DNA from: Methanobrevibacter sp. TLL-48-HuF1
Lineage (GTDB): Archaea > Methanobacteriota > Methanobacteria > Methanobacteriales > Methanobacteriaceae
Assembly: GCF_023617305.1 (NCBI RefSeq)
Contig: NZ_CP081485.1
Location: 796,501 to 860,500 of the forward strand
Reading direction: 5' to 3'
Length of the DNA: 64,000 bases
A model generated the notes under the pieces. That model was not told where the DNA came from. It worked only from the letters and a program-made list of their open reading frames with translations, and did not search any database. Position numbers and translations under genes: made by a program. This document shows, one piece after another, positions 52,848 through 63,601 of the stretch; the stretch's first letter is position 1, and each line of letters begins with the position of its first letter.

Positions 52848-54206
52848 ATGACTGAAAAAGTTAACGAAGAATTAATGGAAAGCGTAATTAAACAAATGAA
52901 AGAGGATAATATTAAATTTATCCGTTTACAATTTGTTGATATAAATGGAACTGCTAAAAATATCGTGATTCCATTTAAAGAAGAAGAAATGGAAGACTTA
53001 TTTGTTGAAGGTATGTTGTTTGACGGATCTTCAATTGCAGGATTCGTAGGAATTAATGAAAGTGACCTTGTTCTTAAACCTGATATAAATACTTACTCAA
53101 GATTATCCTGGAGACCTGAAGAATCTGCAGTATGTAGATTTATCTGTGATGTCTGGACTCCTGACGGAACACCATTTGCTGGAGATCCAAGAGGTATCTT
53201 GAAAAAATCCTTAGCTAAAATTGGAAAAATGGGATTACAATATAACATTGGTCCAGAACCAGAATTCTTTATTGTAGATATTGATGATGAAGGTTATCCA
53301 ATGCCTTACGATGAAGCAGGATACTTTGATGTTGAACCTTTAGACAAAGGACCTGATTTCAGAAGAGAATTAACCTTAAACTTAGAAGAATTAGATTTCG
53401 AAGTAGAAGCTTCTCACCACGAAGTAGGACCTGGTCAAAACGAAATTGCATTTAAATTTAAAGATGCTTTAAAAACTGCAGATGCTGTAATTACATTCAA
53501 ACAAGCTATTAAAGCTATTGTAGACAACATGGCTACCTTTGACCAAATGGATTACAGAGTAACCTTTATGCCAAAACCATTCTTTGGTGTAAACGGTAGT
53601 GGTATGCACTGTCACCAATCAGTATTTAAAGGAGACAGGAACTTATTCTCTGACCCAAACAGTGAAACCGGATTATCCAAAGATGCACTTCACTTCATGG
53701 GAGGATTACTTGCTCACGCTCCAGCATTGACTGCAATTACCAACCCGATTGTAAACTCATACAAACGTTTAGTACCAGGTTATGAAGCTCCAGTATACAG
53801 AGCATACGGTCTTAAAAACAGATCTGCATTAATCAGAGTACCAGCAGCTCGTGGTAAAGCAACACGTATTGAATACAGAGCACCGGACCCAGCATGTAAC
53901 CCATATTTAGCATTTGCAGTAATGTTAGAAGCAGGTATTGACGGTATTCAAAATAAAATTGATCCTGGAGAACCTACTGAAATCAACATCTACTCATTAA
54001 CTGAAGAAGAAAGGGAAGCTATGGGAATTAAAGTTTTACCATCCAGTTTATGGGAAGCTTATCATGCACTTGAAGAAGACCCATTAATATTATCTGCTTT
54101 AGGAGACCATATCAGTGAAAAATTCTTAGAGCTCAAATATCAAGAATGGGACGAATATCGTGTACAAGTATTCGGATACGAACAAAACAAATATTTAGAT
54201 ATTTAA
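52848..54206 (+). CDS. glnA: Glutamine synthetase type I
   Basis: About 452 residues. MTEKVN is taken as start because GGAGTATGA precedes ATG 52848. GSI motifs are visible: [73 protein letters not shown]. The adenylylation-loop Tyr typical of the GSI-beta type is not evident, fitting the GSI-alpha type. It converts glutamate and ammonia to glutamine and is the main entry point for nitrogen here. Regulation by NrpR is indicated by the two operators and the neighbour. Confidence 0.97.
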   Translation: MTEKVNEELMESVIKQMKEDNIKFIRLQFVDINGTAKNIVIPFKEEEMEDLFVEGMLFDGSSIAGFVGINESDLVLKPDINTYSRLSWRPEESAVCRFICDVWTPDGTPFAGDPRGILKKSLAKIGKMGLQYNIGPEPEFFIVDIDDEGYPMPYDEAGYFDVEPLDKGPDFRRELTLNLEELDFEVEASHHEVGPGQNEIAFKFKDALKTADAVITFKQAIKAIVDNMATFDQMDYRVTFMPKPFFGVNGSGMHCHQSVFKGDRNLFSDPNSETGLSKDALHFMGGLLAHAPALTAITNPIVNSYKRLVPGYEAPVYRAYGLKNRSALIRVPAARGKATRIEYRAPDPACNPYLAFAVMLEAGIDGIQNKIDPGEPTEINIYSLTEEEREAMGIKVLPSSLWEAYHALEEDPLILSALGDHISEKFLELKYQEWDEYRVQVFGYEQNKYLDI

Positions 54207-54234
54207 ATCTAAATATACTTTTTTTATTTTTTTA
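54191..54234 (+). terminator. Hairpin and T-run terminator after glnA
   Basis: ATATTTAGAT (54191-54200) and ATCTAAATAT (54207-54216) form a perfect 10-bp stem with a 6-nt loop that includes the end of the stop codon, followed directly by a long T-rich stretch. It is built like a bacterial intrinsic terminator. Confidence 0.6.
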
Positions 54235-54293
54235 AATATAATGATTCTTAAGTAAAATTAGGCATGATTATATTTAAGAAAAGAGAGCTTTTT

Positions 54294-55973
54294 ATGTCAG
54301 AATCAGAACACAAAATAATTGAAATTTTAAGAATATTGAATGAACAAAATAAACCTACTGGTTCTAAATTAATAGCACAGGAACTAAAAAATAAGGGCTT
54401 TAACTTAGGTGAACGTGCTGTTCGTTACCATATGCAAATTCTTGATGAAAAAGGATATACTGAAAGAATGGGATATTCCGGCAGACAAATTACAGAATTA
54501 GGTAGAAAAAAACTTGAAAAAGGTTTAATCTATGACCAGGTTGATTTCATTTATTCAAAATTTGAAGAAATGATTTATTTAACTAACTTCAACTACATAA
54601 ACCAGACAGGAAATGTTGTAGTAAACACTTCAACCATTTATGATGAAGAAGCATTTAATATAATCAAAGATGTTTTCAAAAGTGGTCTTTGTGTTAGTCC
54701 TTACATAAATTTAAAAGCAGATACCAATAAAGAAGAAATTCAGATAAAAACAATTTGCGGAACTACAATTGATGGAATCCTATTGAATGAAGGAATACCT
54801 ACAATTCCATTATATGGAGGATTAGTTAAAATCAGAGATTACATTCCAACAAAATTTACAGAACTGATTTCCTATAAAAAAACATCTGTAACTCCTCTTG
54901 ATGCATTTGTAGCTCCGGGAATGACTTCTGTATTGGATGTAATAAACACTGGAAACGGAACAATACCTGCTAATTTTCGCCTTATCCCAAGTGTAGGGCG
55001 GGAACGCACCATAAACATAATAAACAAATTAGAAAAATTTGGAATTGGAGGAGTAATGGCTGTTTCTGAAGAAGGAAAAAACACACTGGGAATTCCGGTA
55101 CCTGAAGGAATGGTTGGAATAGCTATTAGTGGAGGAGTAACTCCATTTTGCGCAGCTCAGGAACTTGGATATGATATTGACATAAAAATAGCTGAAGAAA
55201 TTGAAGAATTTGAAACATTGTCCCCAATAGCTGATGTTAAAAAAATATTAAAACATGCCGATAACAAGGTTCATGCTAAAACTCCATTTTTACTTTCAAA
55301 ATCATGGAATCTGATTCAGAAAGTTAATTTCAATGTAGAAACCAGAAAAGGAGACATCATAGTAAATGTTTCATATATTAAAAAAGACAATCTGGAAGAA
55401 GCACTAGACATTATGAAAGAAACCTATGAATCAAATCCTAAATACATTAATCCTTACTACCAGCTTGTAGAACATCCTACAGATTATACTAAAGTAGGAA
55501 TAGCTACTATATGCAGTTTAAGTATTGATGGACTTTTAATAAGCAATGGAATAATGAGCAATCCGAAATATGGCGGATTACTGGAATTAAACGAATCTCC
55601 GTTATTTATTGACCTGATTTCATATAACGGGTCTTCTGTTGATCCCCACAAAATATTCATAGCTAAAAACATGACTTCAATAACAAGAAATATAGGATCC
55701 AATAAAATATTAGCCAGTTTAAAAGAAATCCCCTACATTTCAAGAGACTATGCAGTACATTTATTAAACATCTTAAAGAATATTGGATTCTCAATTTATA
55801 AAATAGGCAAACCAAGAGAATTAACCTATAATGCTAAAGTAGATAATTACAATTTCGGTGTTGTTGCAGGCAGCGGTCTTAACCTGATTGGTGCACTTAA
55901 AGAAAAGGACATAGATGTTGAAGTTAAAGCTATTGCAAAATTAATGAAATTTGAAAAAATGGATAGGCTGTAG
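54294..55973 (+). CDS. nrpR: NrpR global nitrogen repressor
   Basis: About 559 residues: an N-terminal winged helix (HKIIEILRILNEQNKPTGSKLIAQELKN...RAVRYHMQILDEKGY, residues about 3-70) and two NrpR domains (about 90-310 and 335-555). The first includes ISGGVTPFCAAQELGYDIDIKIAEEIEEFETL, and the second VVAGSGLNLIGALKEKDIDVEVKAIAKLM. NrpR binds GGAA-N6-TTCC and represses nitrogen genes; 2-oxoglutarate relieves it. The gene sits 60-90 bp after glnA. The ATG at 54294 follows AAGAGAGC, within a slightly longer frame. Confidence 0.94.
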   Translation: MSESEHKIIEILRILNEQNKPTGSKLIAQELKNKGFNLGERAVRYHMQILDEKGYTERMGYSGRQITELGRKKLEKGLIYDQVDFIYSKFEEMIYLTNFNYINQTGNVVVNTSTIYDEEAFNIIKDVFKSGLCVSPYINLKADTNKEEIQIKTICGTTIDGILLNEGIPTIPLYGGLVKIRDYIPTKFTELISYKKTSVTPLDAFVAPGMTSVLDVINTGNGTIPANFRLIPSVGRERTINIINKLEKFGIGGVMAVSEEGKNTLGIPVPEGMVGIAISGGVTPFCAAQELGYDIDIKIAEEIEEFETLSPIADVKKILKHADNKVHAKTPFLLSKSWNLIQKVNFNVETRKGDIIVNVSYIKKDNLEEALDIMKETYESNPKYINPYYQLVEHPTDYTKVGIATICSLSIDGLLISNGIMSNPKYGGLLELNESPLFIDLISYNGSSVDPHKIFIAKNMTSITRNIGSNKILASLKEIPYISRDYAVHLLNILKNIGFSIYKIGKPRELTYNAKVDNYNFGVVAGSGLNLIGALKEKDIDVEVKAIAKLMKFEKMDRL

Positions 55974-55978
55974 CTATT

Positions 55979-56269
55979 TTAAACTACAGTAACTTCCACT
56001 TCATCTCCTTCAACAGGATGATGAATAAATTCAATTAAATCATCCTTAATTTCATAAACATCAATTTCAATAGTTGGATTAATTGAATCTCCGTCTAATG
56101 AAAGCAGCATTTTAAAACCTGGTTTTCCAAAATATTCAGAAAAGTCCATGTTTAAAACCTCACCACTTCCAAAAATTCTATTATAGGAAATTTCTAAATT
56201 ATCATGGATTTTCACATTGTTTTTTAAATATTCAACAGCATCGTCTGGAGATAAACTTAATTGTTTCAT
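55979..56269 (-). CDS. Unknown protein, paralogue A
   Basis: About 96 residues, acidic, with LSPDDAVEYLKNNVKIHDNLEISYNRIFGSGEVLNM and ending PVEGDEVEVTVV. It is clearly related to the next gene (both share NLEISYNRIF-like and EVLN motifs). I do not recognise the family. The ATG follows GAGGTGTTTTCC. Confidence 0.65.
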   Translation of the reverse strand: MKQLSLSPDDAVEYLKNNVKIHDNLEISYNRIFGSGEVLNMDFSEYFGKPGFKMLLSLDGDSINPTIEIDVYEIKDDLIEFIHHPVEGDEVEVTVV

Positions 56270-56413
56270 GGAAAACACCTCATTTTATATTATTAAATAT
56301 TAGTTATATCTCTTATAATATAAAACTTTGTTTGTAATGTATAAAACAAAATAATTTTTCAAAAAAGGACAGCTGTATAAAAAATAAAAAGTATAAAAAA
56401 AGAGATAGAAAAT

Positions 56414-56707
56414 CTATTCGTAAACTTCTACGATTGTTATTTTACCATCTTTAATATGACGCAATTCCAAAAGATCATCTTTAATCTCATTAAAATCAAC
56501 ATCAACAGCCTGATTTAAAATTTCACCATTTAATTGTAAACTAACTCTAAGACCTTCACCAGTTTCTTCATCTTCTGAAATTATATTTAACACTTCACCT
56601 GGAGCAAAAATACGATTGTATGATATTTCTAAAATATCCCTTATTTGAACATTGTTTCTTACATATTCGATAGCTTCATCAGCAGACATCTTAATTTCTT
56701 TAACCAT
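56414..56707 (-). CDS. Unknown protein, paralogue B
   Basis: About 97 residues, starting MVKEIKMSADEAIEYVRNNVQIRDILEISYNRIFAPGEVLNI and ending DGKITIVEVYE. It is similar to paralogue A over almost its full length, so a local duplication is likely. ATG 56705-56707 follows GTGATAAT. No function is known to me; a small binding or regulatory domain would fit the size. Confidence 0.65.
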   Translation of the reverse strand: MVKEIKMSADEAIEYVRNNVQIRDILEISYNRIFAPGEVLNIISEDEETGEGLRVSLQLNGEILNQAVDVDFNEIKDDLLELRHIKDGKITIVEVYE

Positions 56708-56867
56708 ATTATCACATATAAAACCATACAATAATTATAAATCAGTTTACAAGGTTTAAAATTATTACTATTAATAATAATTTATAATAAAACAATATTT
56801 AAACATATTGATTAAATCAAAAATAATTATTGATTAAACTCTTTTTTAAAAAAAGAAAAGGGAGGAA

Positions 56868-57734
56868 TTATAAATTCCTGTATTCCCTAATTGAAGTATA
56901 TTCGTCGTCAAGCTCGTTATAATGAGCTAATTTTTCCCTGTTAGCTTCAGCATCTAAGTATAAAGCACCTTTACCATTGAGACCAATGTCCCCTTTGTAT
57001 TGGATATATTTTCCTTCAAATACTTCACCGTCAATTTCAGGGTCGTCTACAACACCTTCAAGAACGAATCCTTCAAGTAATCTTCCAAGGAATCCGTGAA
57101 TGACAATGTTACCGTTTTTCATTTGACCTCCAGGCCAACGGTTTACATCACCATCAATTTCAATAATACCTTTAGTCATGTGAATACCAGCTAAAATATC
57201 ACAGTTACCTAAAACGTGAATTCTTCCACCAGTTAAACATTCACCACATTGTTTACCAGCATTACCTTTAACAACGATTTTACCGCCAGTCATACCTCTC
57301 CATTCACCAATGTAAGAAGCTCCGGTAAATTCTTTAGTGTCACCGTCGATTTCAAGGTATCCTCCAGACATTTCTCTTCCTGCATGAGCTGCAGCATTAC
57401 CATGAACATAAATGGATCCGCCACTCATTTCTGCACCTACATGAAGGTCAACATTACCATTACAGATAATTTCTCCTCCACTCATATTACAACCAATGTA
57501 TTTGACCCTGTTTAAGTCACCGTTAAGGATCATTTTAACATCATTAGGTCCTTCTGCATCACCTTCTACAGTAATATCAAAGAAATCAGTAATTGGGAAT
57601 CTTGAGTTTCCAATAGGTACTTCATATTTTGCAAAATCTTCTTCGCTCCATCCGTAAATTTCATCAGGAATTAATTCATCAAATTCTAAAGCGATTGAAG
57701 AAGTTTTTAATTGATCAAATGTTATTGTTTTCAA
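56868..57734 (-). CDS. fwdC: Formylmethanofuran dehydrogenase subunit C
   Basis: About 288 residues. The protein is a right-handed beta-helix of repeats with G-x-x-M-S-G-G-x-I-x-x-x-G, seen many times ([46 protein letters not shown]), and is related to the glutamate synthase alpha C-terminal domain. FwdC is a structural subunit of formylmethanofuran dehydrogenase. The start is taken at TTG 57734 after GGGTGTTTAAT. It is the last gene of the operon. Confidence 0.93.
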   Translation of the reverse strand: MKTITFDQLKTSSIALEFDELIPDEIYGWSEEDFAKYEVPIGNSRFPITDFFDITVEGDAEGPNDVKMILNGDLNRVKYIGCNMSGGEIICNGNVDLHVGAEMSGGSIYVHGNAAAHAGREMSGGYLEIDGDTKEFTGASYIGEWRGMTGGKIVVKGNAGKQCGECLTGGRIHVLGNCDILAGIHMTKGIIEIDGDVNRWPGGQMKNGNIVIHGFLGRLLEGFVLEGVVDDPEIDGEVFEGKYIQYKGDIGLNGKGALYLDAEANREKLAHYNELDDEYTSIREYRNL

Positions 57735-57748
57735 ATTAAACACCCTTT

Positions 57749-59461
57749 TTATCTTTTAACATCTACCCTTATAGGATTTGATACATAATGATCATGTACT
57801 GGATAGTTTTCCCATTTTACGGAGTAATATTGAGTAAAGAACGGCATGATTTTATTAATAACATTTTGTTCTTCATGCTCATATCCTTGTACATTAACCC
57901 ATATGTTTTGACTTTCTTTAACTTTTACAATTTCTTTATCTTTTACTAAGATTTGACCATCTTTAATTGTGTAATCAGCAAGAGAGAAACCTTTTTCAAT
58001 TTCTGCATATTGTCTGGATGGATCAATTTCATTAGGATTTATGTCATATACAGCAATATCTGCTTTGTATCCCGGAGTAAGAGCACCTCTGTCTCTGAAA
58101 CCGTAGATTTTTGCAGGTGCTGCCCTTGTAATAATTGCAATATCATTGAAGTCGTATTCCCTATCAAGAGTTGGAAGAGTAGTTCTTTTTTGTACCCATT
58201 TGTGAACTTCACCGTTTTCAATCATTTCCATTCTTCTTTGGTTACTCATTAACCAGGAGATAATTCTTGGATATCTTATGAATGGACCTGCGTTAGGGTG
58301 GTCAGTAGTTAAACATACTTGCCATGGGTTTTTAAGATGTAAGAACAATTCTAAACCAATAGCCCATTGAAGTGCTCCAACCGGACTTCTACCAGAGTAG
58401 ATACATGGAATAATACCAGCTGCGGTTTCACATTCAATGTCTTTGTTAGCCCATTTTAATCCGGATAATTTGAACAAGTCGTATTCCATTGGTGCATCTG
58501 CTGTCATGGTGGTTGTTTCATCTAAAGTTACTTGTCCAATATCACAAGTTACGTGGTCGTGACCGTTTATGTATTTAGCAACTTCTTCTGCACCGGAACT
58601 TGCATCTCTCCAGTTGGTTCCATCGTATGAATGGAATTGAAGGTGACAGATATGTACAACTTGATCCCTAATATCTGCTTTAGGACTTTTCTTAATATTT
58701 TTAAGAGAATCTAATGTTTCAAGAGTAGTTGGTACGTTACCAGGATGTCCTAAATCATTTGGGTGAATGTGAATAGAGTGAGGAAGACCTAATTTTTCGT
58801 TAGCTTTTGCTAAAGAAGTTACAACTTCTCTAGAAGTTACATCAAAGTAAGGTGCTTTGTCATTGTATCCGTGTACGTTCATACCCCAACCCCATGCTTC
58901 ACTACCACATGGGTTTACGATTTTAACACCGTAACCTTTGGAGACTTTTAACCATGCAGATACAAATGCGGATAAGTCTTCAATATTGTTTTCTCTTGCG
59001 TATTCCATTACAAACCAGTTGTTACCAAATAATGCTAAAGCTGGAATGTCTATGTTTGGAATAGTTGCAATCTCTTCGTGAGTGTGTTTTGCTTCAAGAG
59101 GAGGCATAGCTGCTTCTACAACAGTACCATAACCTAATCTGGAGTATCTGTAACCAGTTGATGGACAACTTGGAATGGAAAAACCAGATTCTGCCCTTGT
59201 AACTTTTGTTTTTTGAGTAACTCCTCTTCTTGAATCTTCAGGTCTGTATAATCTACCTACAACTAATTTTGGACCTGCAACGTGAGCGTGAGGATCTACC
59301 CCAGCAGGCATAACGATTTTATTAGTAACATCTATGACTTTTGCATTAGCTGAGACTTCTTCAACAATGATATCATCTTTAACCATGATATCTTTTTTCT
59401 CACCATTTATTCCGTTAGCTGGGTCATAAACAATACCATTTTTAAGTATAAATTCCATCAT
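57749..59461 (-). CDS. fwdA: Formylmethanofuran dehydrogenase subunit A
   Basis: A 570-residue amidohydrolase-type subunit: [16 protein letters not shown] (metal-binding HAH), [25 protein letters not shown], and [15 protein letters not shown]. FwdA carries a dinuclear zinc site that formylates methanofuran with formate tunnelled from FwdB, the first step of methanogenesis from CO2. It is between fwdB and fwdC with six-base gaps, and AGGTGAT precedes the ATG. Confidence 0.97.
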   Translation of the reverse strand: MMEFILKNGIVYDPANGINGEKKDIMVKDDIIVEEVSANAKVIDVTNKIVMPAGVDPHAHVAGPKLVVGRLYRPEDSRRGVTQKTKVTRAESGFSIPSCPSTGYRYSRLGYGTVVEAAMPPLEAKHTHEEIATIPNIDIPALALFGNNWFVMEYARENNIEDLSAFVSAWLKVSKGYGVKIVNPCGSEAWGWGMNVHGYNDKAPYFDVTSREVVTSLAKANEKLGLPHSIHIHPNDLGHPGNVPTTLETLDSLKNIKKSPKADIRDQVVHICHLQFHSYDGTNWRDASSGAEEVAKYINGHDHVTCDIGQVTLDETTTMTADAPMEYDLFKLSGLKWANKDIECETAAGIIPCIYSGRSPVGALQWAIGLELFLHLKNPWQVCLTTDHPNAGPFIRYPRIISWLMSNQRRMEMIENGEVHKWVQKRTTLPTLDREYDFNDIAIITRAAPAKIYGFRDRGALTPGYKADIAVYDINPNEIDPSRQYAEIEKGFSLADYTIKDGQILVKDKEIVKVKESQNIWVNVQGYEHEEQNVINKIMPFFTQYYSVKWENYPVHDHYVSNPIRVDVKR

Positions 59462-59467
59462 ATCACC

Positions 59468-60844
59468 TTATAATGCATTTGGATTAGGCACATATTTTGG
59501 AGCTACGTTTGGCTCCTCTCTGAGTTTCATGACTCTTTCTTTAAGTTCTCTGATAATCCATTCGTCGTCACGACATGTTTCAGGTTTATCAATTGCTTTT
59601 TTCATGTAAATAGGAACTCCGTCCATACGATAACTGGTACCAGCACATTCTACTGCAATGAATGAACCAGGTAATACTACATCAGCAAGTTCAGTAGATG
59701 GTCCCCAGTGAATATCCACTTGAATAACAGGAATGTCAGCTAAATGTTGGTTAGCACCATTAGGGAAGTGAGCACCAGGGTCTGCTGCAATAACCATGAA
59801 ACAGTCAGGCTCTTTCCTTGTTAATAAATCGATGGTGTTAGTTTCTCCTAACATATACCTAGTGTAACCTCTAGCAAAGTCAACACCAAATGCAAATCCA
59901 GTTTCGAAAGCCATGAAAATGTTGAAACCATTTACATTAAAGTGACCCCTCATTGGAGTAAGACCCCATTTACTGTATTTGTTTAAGTCTTGAATCATTT
60001 TAATAGCTATATCAATGTTTCTTTGTTTGGATAAAGTGTGAGTTAATCCTAAACCGAAGAATAAAACACCGAATTCAGCATTTTTCATTTCTTCCACTAA
60101 TTCGTAAATGTCTTCTTTAGGAATTCCGGAAATAGTATCTTGATATATTTCTTTTCCTCTTAATACTGCTCTGATAGCATTGTAAAAACCATAATCTCCA
60201 TTTTGTTCGAATCCTATCCATTTATCAGAAATTTTTGCAGTATCGGAGAATTTTGGATCCATAGTTACAACAGTTCTGTCAAATCTACCTCTTTGTCTGA
60301 AGTATCCTCTACAGAAGATAGCATAACGAGCTGCATGTCTTGGGTGAGAGTTCATTGCGTTACTTCCAGAGTAAACAACCATGTCTGCCCTATTTTGAAC
60401 TTCCCCTAAAGTTTGAATAGGGTAACCTGCATTTTGCACAGCTTGTAAACTTGGACCGTGACAGATAGTAGCTTGGTTATCTAAAACTGCTCCTATATAT
60501 TCACCTAATTCTAATCCTTCTTTCATACATTCGGTGGAAGTTTCAGACCAACCGTAGAATACTGGCCTGATAGAGTTAGCAATATATTCTGCAGCTTTAT
60601 CTAAAGCAGTATCCCAATCTACTTCCATAAGTTCTCCGTCTTCATCCCTAATCATAGGAACTACTAATCTTTGGTCCATATCTTCCATAACTTTACTTGC
60701 ACCTAATCTGCAAGCATGTCTTACAGCAACAACATGGTTGTCTTTAACTAAGTAATCTAAATCATCACAGTTACATCCACAAAATGCACAAGTACAATTT
60801 TCTACGATGTAATCATAATCGGTTACAGGTGGCTCATATGTCAT
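59468..60844 (-). CDS. fwdB: Formylmethanofuran dehydrogenase subunit B (catalytic, W/Mo)
   Basis: About 458 residues of the molybdopterin oxidoreductase family. It opens with a [4Fe-4S] motif [16 protein letters not shown], and the active-site residue in [13 protein letters not shown] is Cys, not selenocysteine. CO2 is reduced to formate at the tungsten or molybdenum bis-pyranopterin site. The start is the ATG at 60842-60844 and overlaps the end of fwdD. Operon order here is fwdH-F-G-D-B-A-C, with A and B swapped relative to Methanothermobacter fwdHFGDACB. Confidence 0.95.
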   Translation of the reverse strand: MTYEPPVTDYDYIVENCTCAFCGCNCDDLDYLVKDNHVVAVRHACRLGASKVMEDMDQRLVVPMIRDEDGELMEVDWDTALDKAAEYIANSIRPVFYGWSETSTECMKEGLELGEYIGAVLDNQATICHGPSLQAVQNAGYPIQTLGEVQNRADMVVYSGSNAMNSHPRHAARYAIFCRGYFRQRGRFDRTVVTMDPKFSDTAKISDKWIGFEQNGDYGFYNAIRAVLRGKEIYQDTISGIPKEDIYELVEEMKNAEFGVLFFGLGLTHTLSKQRNIDIAIKMIQDLNKYSKWGLTPMRGHFNVNGFNIFMAFETGFAFGVDFARGYTRYMLGETNTIDLLTRKEPDCFMVIAADPGAHFPNGANQHLADIPVIQVDIHWGPSTELADVVLPGSFIAVECAGTSYRMDGVPIYMKKAIDKPETCRDDEWIIRELKERVMKLREEPNVAPKYVPNPNAL

Positions 60845-61403
60845 GATCAATCAACTCCTCCCATTTACGACCTTTATATACTGGTCTTTCTCCTAATGAT
60901 TCCATATGTTCAACAACATCATCGTCGTCGGAATCAACATATTTTTTGTAAACCCATCTCATTAAATCAGCCATGAGTAATACTTCTCTGTCTGTTTTTT
61001 CAACAGTACAATGAATACCTTTGTAAGTTGGGTCAGAACAGCAGTAAGTATCAGGACTTACAACAGTATTTGCCCAAGGACCTTTACAAATGAAAACAGT
61101 TCCTTCGTGAGGTGCATCTCTAGATACTGCAGCATTTACTACAACTTCTCCCCATTCAGTTTTAACAAGGACAGTATCCCAATTTTTTACACCTAATTTA
61201 CCCATGTCTCTTGGGTCCATATAACAAGTTCCAGAAGCATTTTTATATTCTTCTTTTAATGTAGAACCTCTTTTTTTACAAGCTCCTTGATAAATGTCAG
61301 AACCTGTATTTAACATACATTTAAGTACTTTGGTCTTTCCATCACCAACAATTTCTACATCAGGAACAACAGGTTTTGATAAATAAGTATTAGCATAATG
61401 CAT
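60834..61403 (-). CDS. fwdD: Formylmethanofuran dehydrogenase subunit D
   Basis: A 189-residue protein with the molybdopterin-dinucleotide-binding MopB C-terminal fold: [48 protein letters not shown] then [37 protein letters not shown]. It completes the cofactor site of FwdB. It overlaps fwdB slightly and follows fwdG by 11 bp. Confidence 0.93.
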
Positions 61404-61414
61404 AATTATTCCTC

Positions 61415-61645
61415 CTATTCAATCCATATAGCATTTACAGGGCAGAACATTTGGCAAGTTCCACATAATTCACATTTATCTGGTGAGAAAATTTTAATGA
61501 ATCCATTTTCGACCATAATAACTACTTCATCAGTCTTTGCACCATTACCACCTGCATTTTCAGGACTGATAGATGCGTTAACAGGACATGCAATTACACA
61601 AATTCCACATCCTAAACAATTATCTTGATTAACTTTAAGTTCCAT
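61415..61645 (-). CDS. fwdG: Formylmethanofuran dehydrogenase ferredoxin subunit G
   Basis: A 76-residue ferredoxin with two [4Fe-4S] motifs, [17 protein letters not shown] and [16 protein letters not shown], carrying electrons to FwdB. It is 8 bp from fwdF upstream, and AGGTGATTTA precedes the ATG. Confidence 0.95.
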
Positions 61646-61653
61646 TAAATCAC

Positions 61654-62751
61654 CTAATTTTTAATTGCATCGAATGCATCGAGCCATGTTACAGATTTTA
61701 TAGGAGTGTGATCTATTTCAGTTCTTGTAACAGTTATAGCTCCGTTTGGACATACTTTAGCACAAGCTTTACAGCGGATACAATATTGATCATGTTTAGT
61801 AATGCGGTCTAATCTTTGACCTGGTGCAGTAGAAACAGGGAATGCTAAAGCATCACATGGACAAGTATCTACACAAGCTCCACAGGTTTGACATGCTTCT
61901 TGATCAATTTCTAAAGTACCTTTGAATGGTTTGTTGGTTTCAACAGCATCAGTTGGACATACTCCTTCACACCATCCACAGTATACACAAAGTTCATCAT
62001 CAATAACTGCACTACCAGTAGTGACTTCATCTTCAGCTTTGAAATCATATTCACCATAGGAACATGCCCTACATACTGCAGAAATAGCATCAACTGGACA
62101 AGCCCTTTTACATACAAGACAGTATACACATTTGTCTTTGTCAATTACGATAGATTCTTGACCGGTAGTGTTATCTACTACAATTGCTTCTGCAGGACAT
62201 AATTCTTGACAGATTCCACAGTAAACACAGTCATCATCACTTACACTAATTTCACCAGATACTAAGTTTTGACGTTCTGGCAATTTTCTCATGACAGTAA
62301 TTGCATCTTGAGGACATGCAGTTTCACATCTTTTACAGTAGATACATTTGTCGTCATCGATTTTAGAATAGGAGTTGTAATGAGGATATGCTTCAATTTC
62401 ACTAATTGGAACATCATCAATAGTTAAAACTAATGCATCTATTGGACATAATCCACTACACATACCACATAAAACACATTTATTTTCATCAATGCTGATT
62501 TTTTGAACATCAAATTCAGCATGGAAATTTTGTGCTATTTTTTCATGACCACTGAAATAGACATCGTTGGAACGTCTGTGACGAGCATCGATAGCAATTG
62601 GATTTAAAGTAATTGCTTCAACAGGACAAGTAGATTCACAAACTCCACATCCAAGACAAATCTGATCATTAAAAGACAACTTTCTTACTTCTTCAGCTGC
62701 CCTTGTAATAGCAAAGTTATTGTCTATAGCTTCTTTTTTATTTTTAATCAT
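61654..62751 (-). CDS. fwdF: Polyferredoxin subunit F
   Basis: A 365-residue polyferredoxin with eight CxxCxxCxxxC motifs: CLGCGVCESTCP, CVLCGMCSGLCP, CIYCKRCETACP, CVYCGICQELCP, CVYCLVCKRACP, CVYCGWCEGVCP, CQTCGACVDTCP and CIRCKACAKVCP. In the solved Fwd complex it forms a long electron wire. It follows fwdH with a 2-bp gap. Confidence 0.96.
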   Translation of the reverse strand: MIKNKKEAIDNNFAITRAAEEVRKLSFNDQICLGCGVCESTCPVEAITLNPIAIDARHRRSNDVYFSGHEKIAQNFHAEFDVQKISIDENKCVLCGMCSGLCPIDALVLTIDDVPISEIEAYPHYNSYSKIDDDKCIYCKRCETACPQDAITVMRKLPERQNLVSGEISVSDDDCVYCGICQELCPAEAIVVDNTTGQESIVIDKDKCVYCLVCKRACPVDAISAVCRACSYGEYDFKAEDEVTTGSAVIDDELCVYCGWCEGVCPTDAVETNKPFKGTLEIDQEACQTCGACVDTCPCDALAFPVSTAPGQRLDRITKHDQYCIRCKACAKVCPNGAITVTRTEIDHTPIKSVTWLDAFDAIKN

Positions 62752-62753
62752 TA

Positions 62754-63203
62754 TTAAATCTCCAAAATTTTAATAGAATTCGTTGGGCACTCATCTTTAC
62801 ATAGCTGACAACCGCAACATTGTATGGAGTCTACATGTGCTTTTAACGATTCTAATTTAATAGCTTTCATAGAACACATGCTTACACATAAGCCACAACC
62901 GATACATGAATCTGCAACAACTGCCTCAAATTCCCTATCATTACAAATAGAAACAATTTTACGGCTTTGTTCAGGTTCATCAAATATTGCACTGGTCATT
63001 TTTAAGAAATCTCTAGGAGTCAGATCAGTGATAGTTTTGGCAACGTCTATAGAATTCCAAGATAAATTACTGCCATTTAAATAATGGGATACTGTAGACC
63101 TATCAATACCTAATTCATTAGCTATTGCTTGTTGGCTTTCACCTTGCTCTTTTAGCTTCACTGCAGCTAAATATTTCAAACCAGATGCAATATGTTTTGG
63201 CAT
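62754..63203 (-). CDS. fwdH: FwdH: helix-turn-helix and ferredoxin fusion protein
   Basis: About 149 residues, first gene of the operon. Residues about 5-60 hold a helix-turn-helix (EQGESQQAIANELGIDRSTVSHYLNG), and the C-terminus has two [4Fe-4S] motifs (CIGCGLCVSMCS and CCGCQLCKDECP). In Methanothermobacter the first gene of fwdHFGDACB encodes such a protein. The combination suggests a redox- or iron-sensing regulator of the operon, and this is inference. ATG 63201-63203 follows GGTGGTTT. Confidence 0.85.
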   Translation of the reverse strand: MPKHIASGLKYLAAVKLKEQGESQQAIANELGIDRSTVSHYLNGSNLSWNSIDVAKTITDLTPRDFLKMTSAIFDEPEQSRKIVSICNDREFEAVVADSCIGCGLCVSMCSMKAIKLESLKAHVDSIQCCGCQLCKDECPTNSIKILEI

Positions 63204-63224
63204 ATAAACCACCATGTGTAATGA

Positions 63225-63262
63225 TATAAACTTTTGTTTATTATTAATATATACTTGTCTAC
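63225..63262 (-). promoter_or_regulatory. fwd operon promoter region
   Basis: Read on the minus strand there is a TATA-like AGTATATATTA near 63250-63260 with transcription expected near 63225. The 398-bp divergent spacer up to mobB (63204-63601) contains no gene that I can support. Confidence 0.45.
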
Positions 63263-63601
63263 TAGAAGCAAGGCGAAAGTAATATATATGACTGTGCTAA
63301 TACTACAACAAAAAAATTAGTTAAAAAGATTATAACAATTTAATTTAAAAAATAAGTGATTTAAATAGTTATATTCCTACAAAAATTATCCTAATAATTT
63401 AATTTAAGATATAAAGGTTAAAATACGATTTGAAAAAAAGTAATATCGGATATTTTTATTGAAAAAATAATAAAAAAATAAAAAAATGTATTACTAAATC
63501 TATAAAAAATTAAGGAAAAACTAAAATTTAAGAGAATGTGGAGTAACTACACATCTATTATAATAACTAGATAATACATAATAATAAGTAGAGGTTTTAC
63601 T

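Noticed and set aside
59468-60844. A selenocysteine codon in fwdB
   Set aside because: The active-site codon in [10 protein letters not shown] is a normal Cys codon and the frame has no internal TGA.
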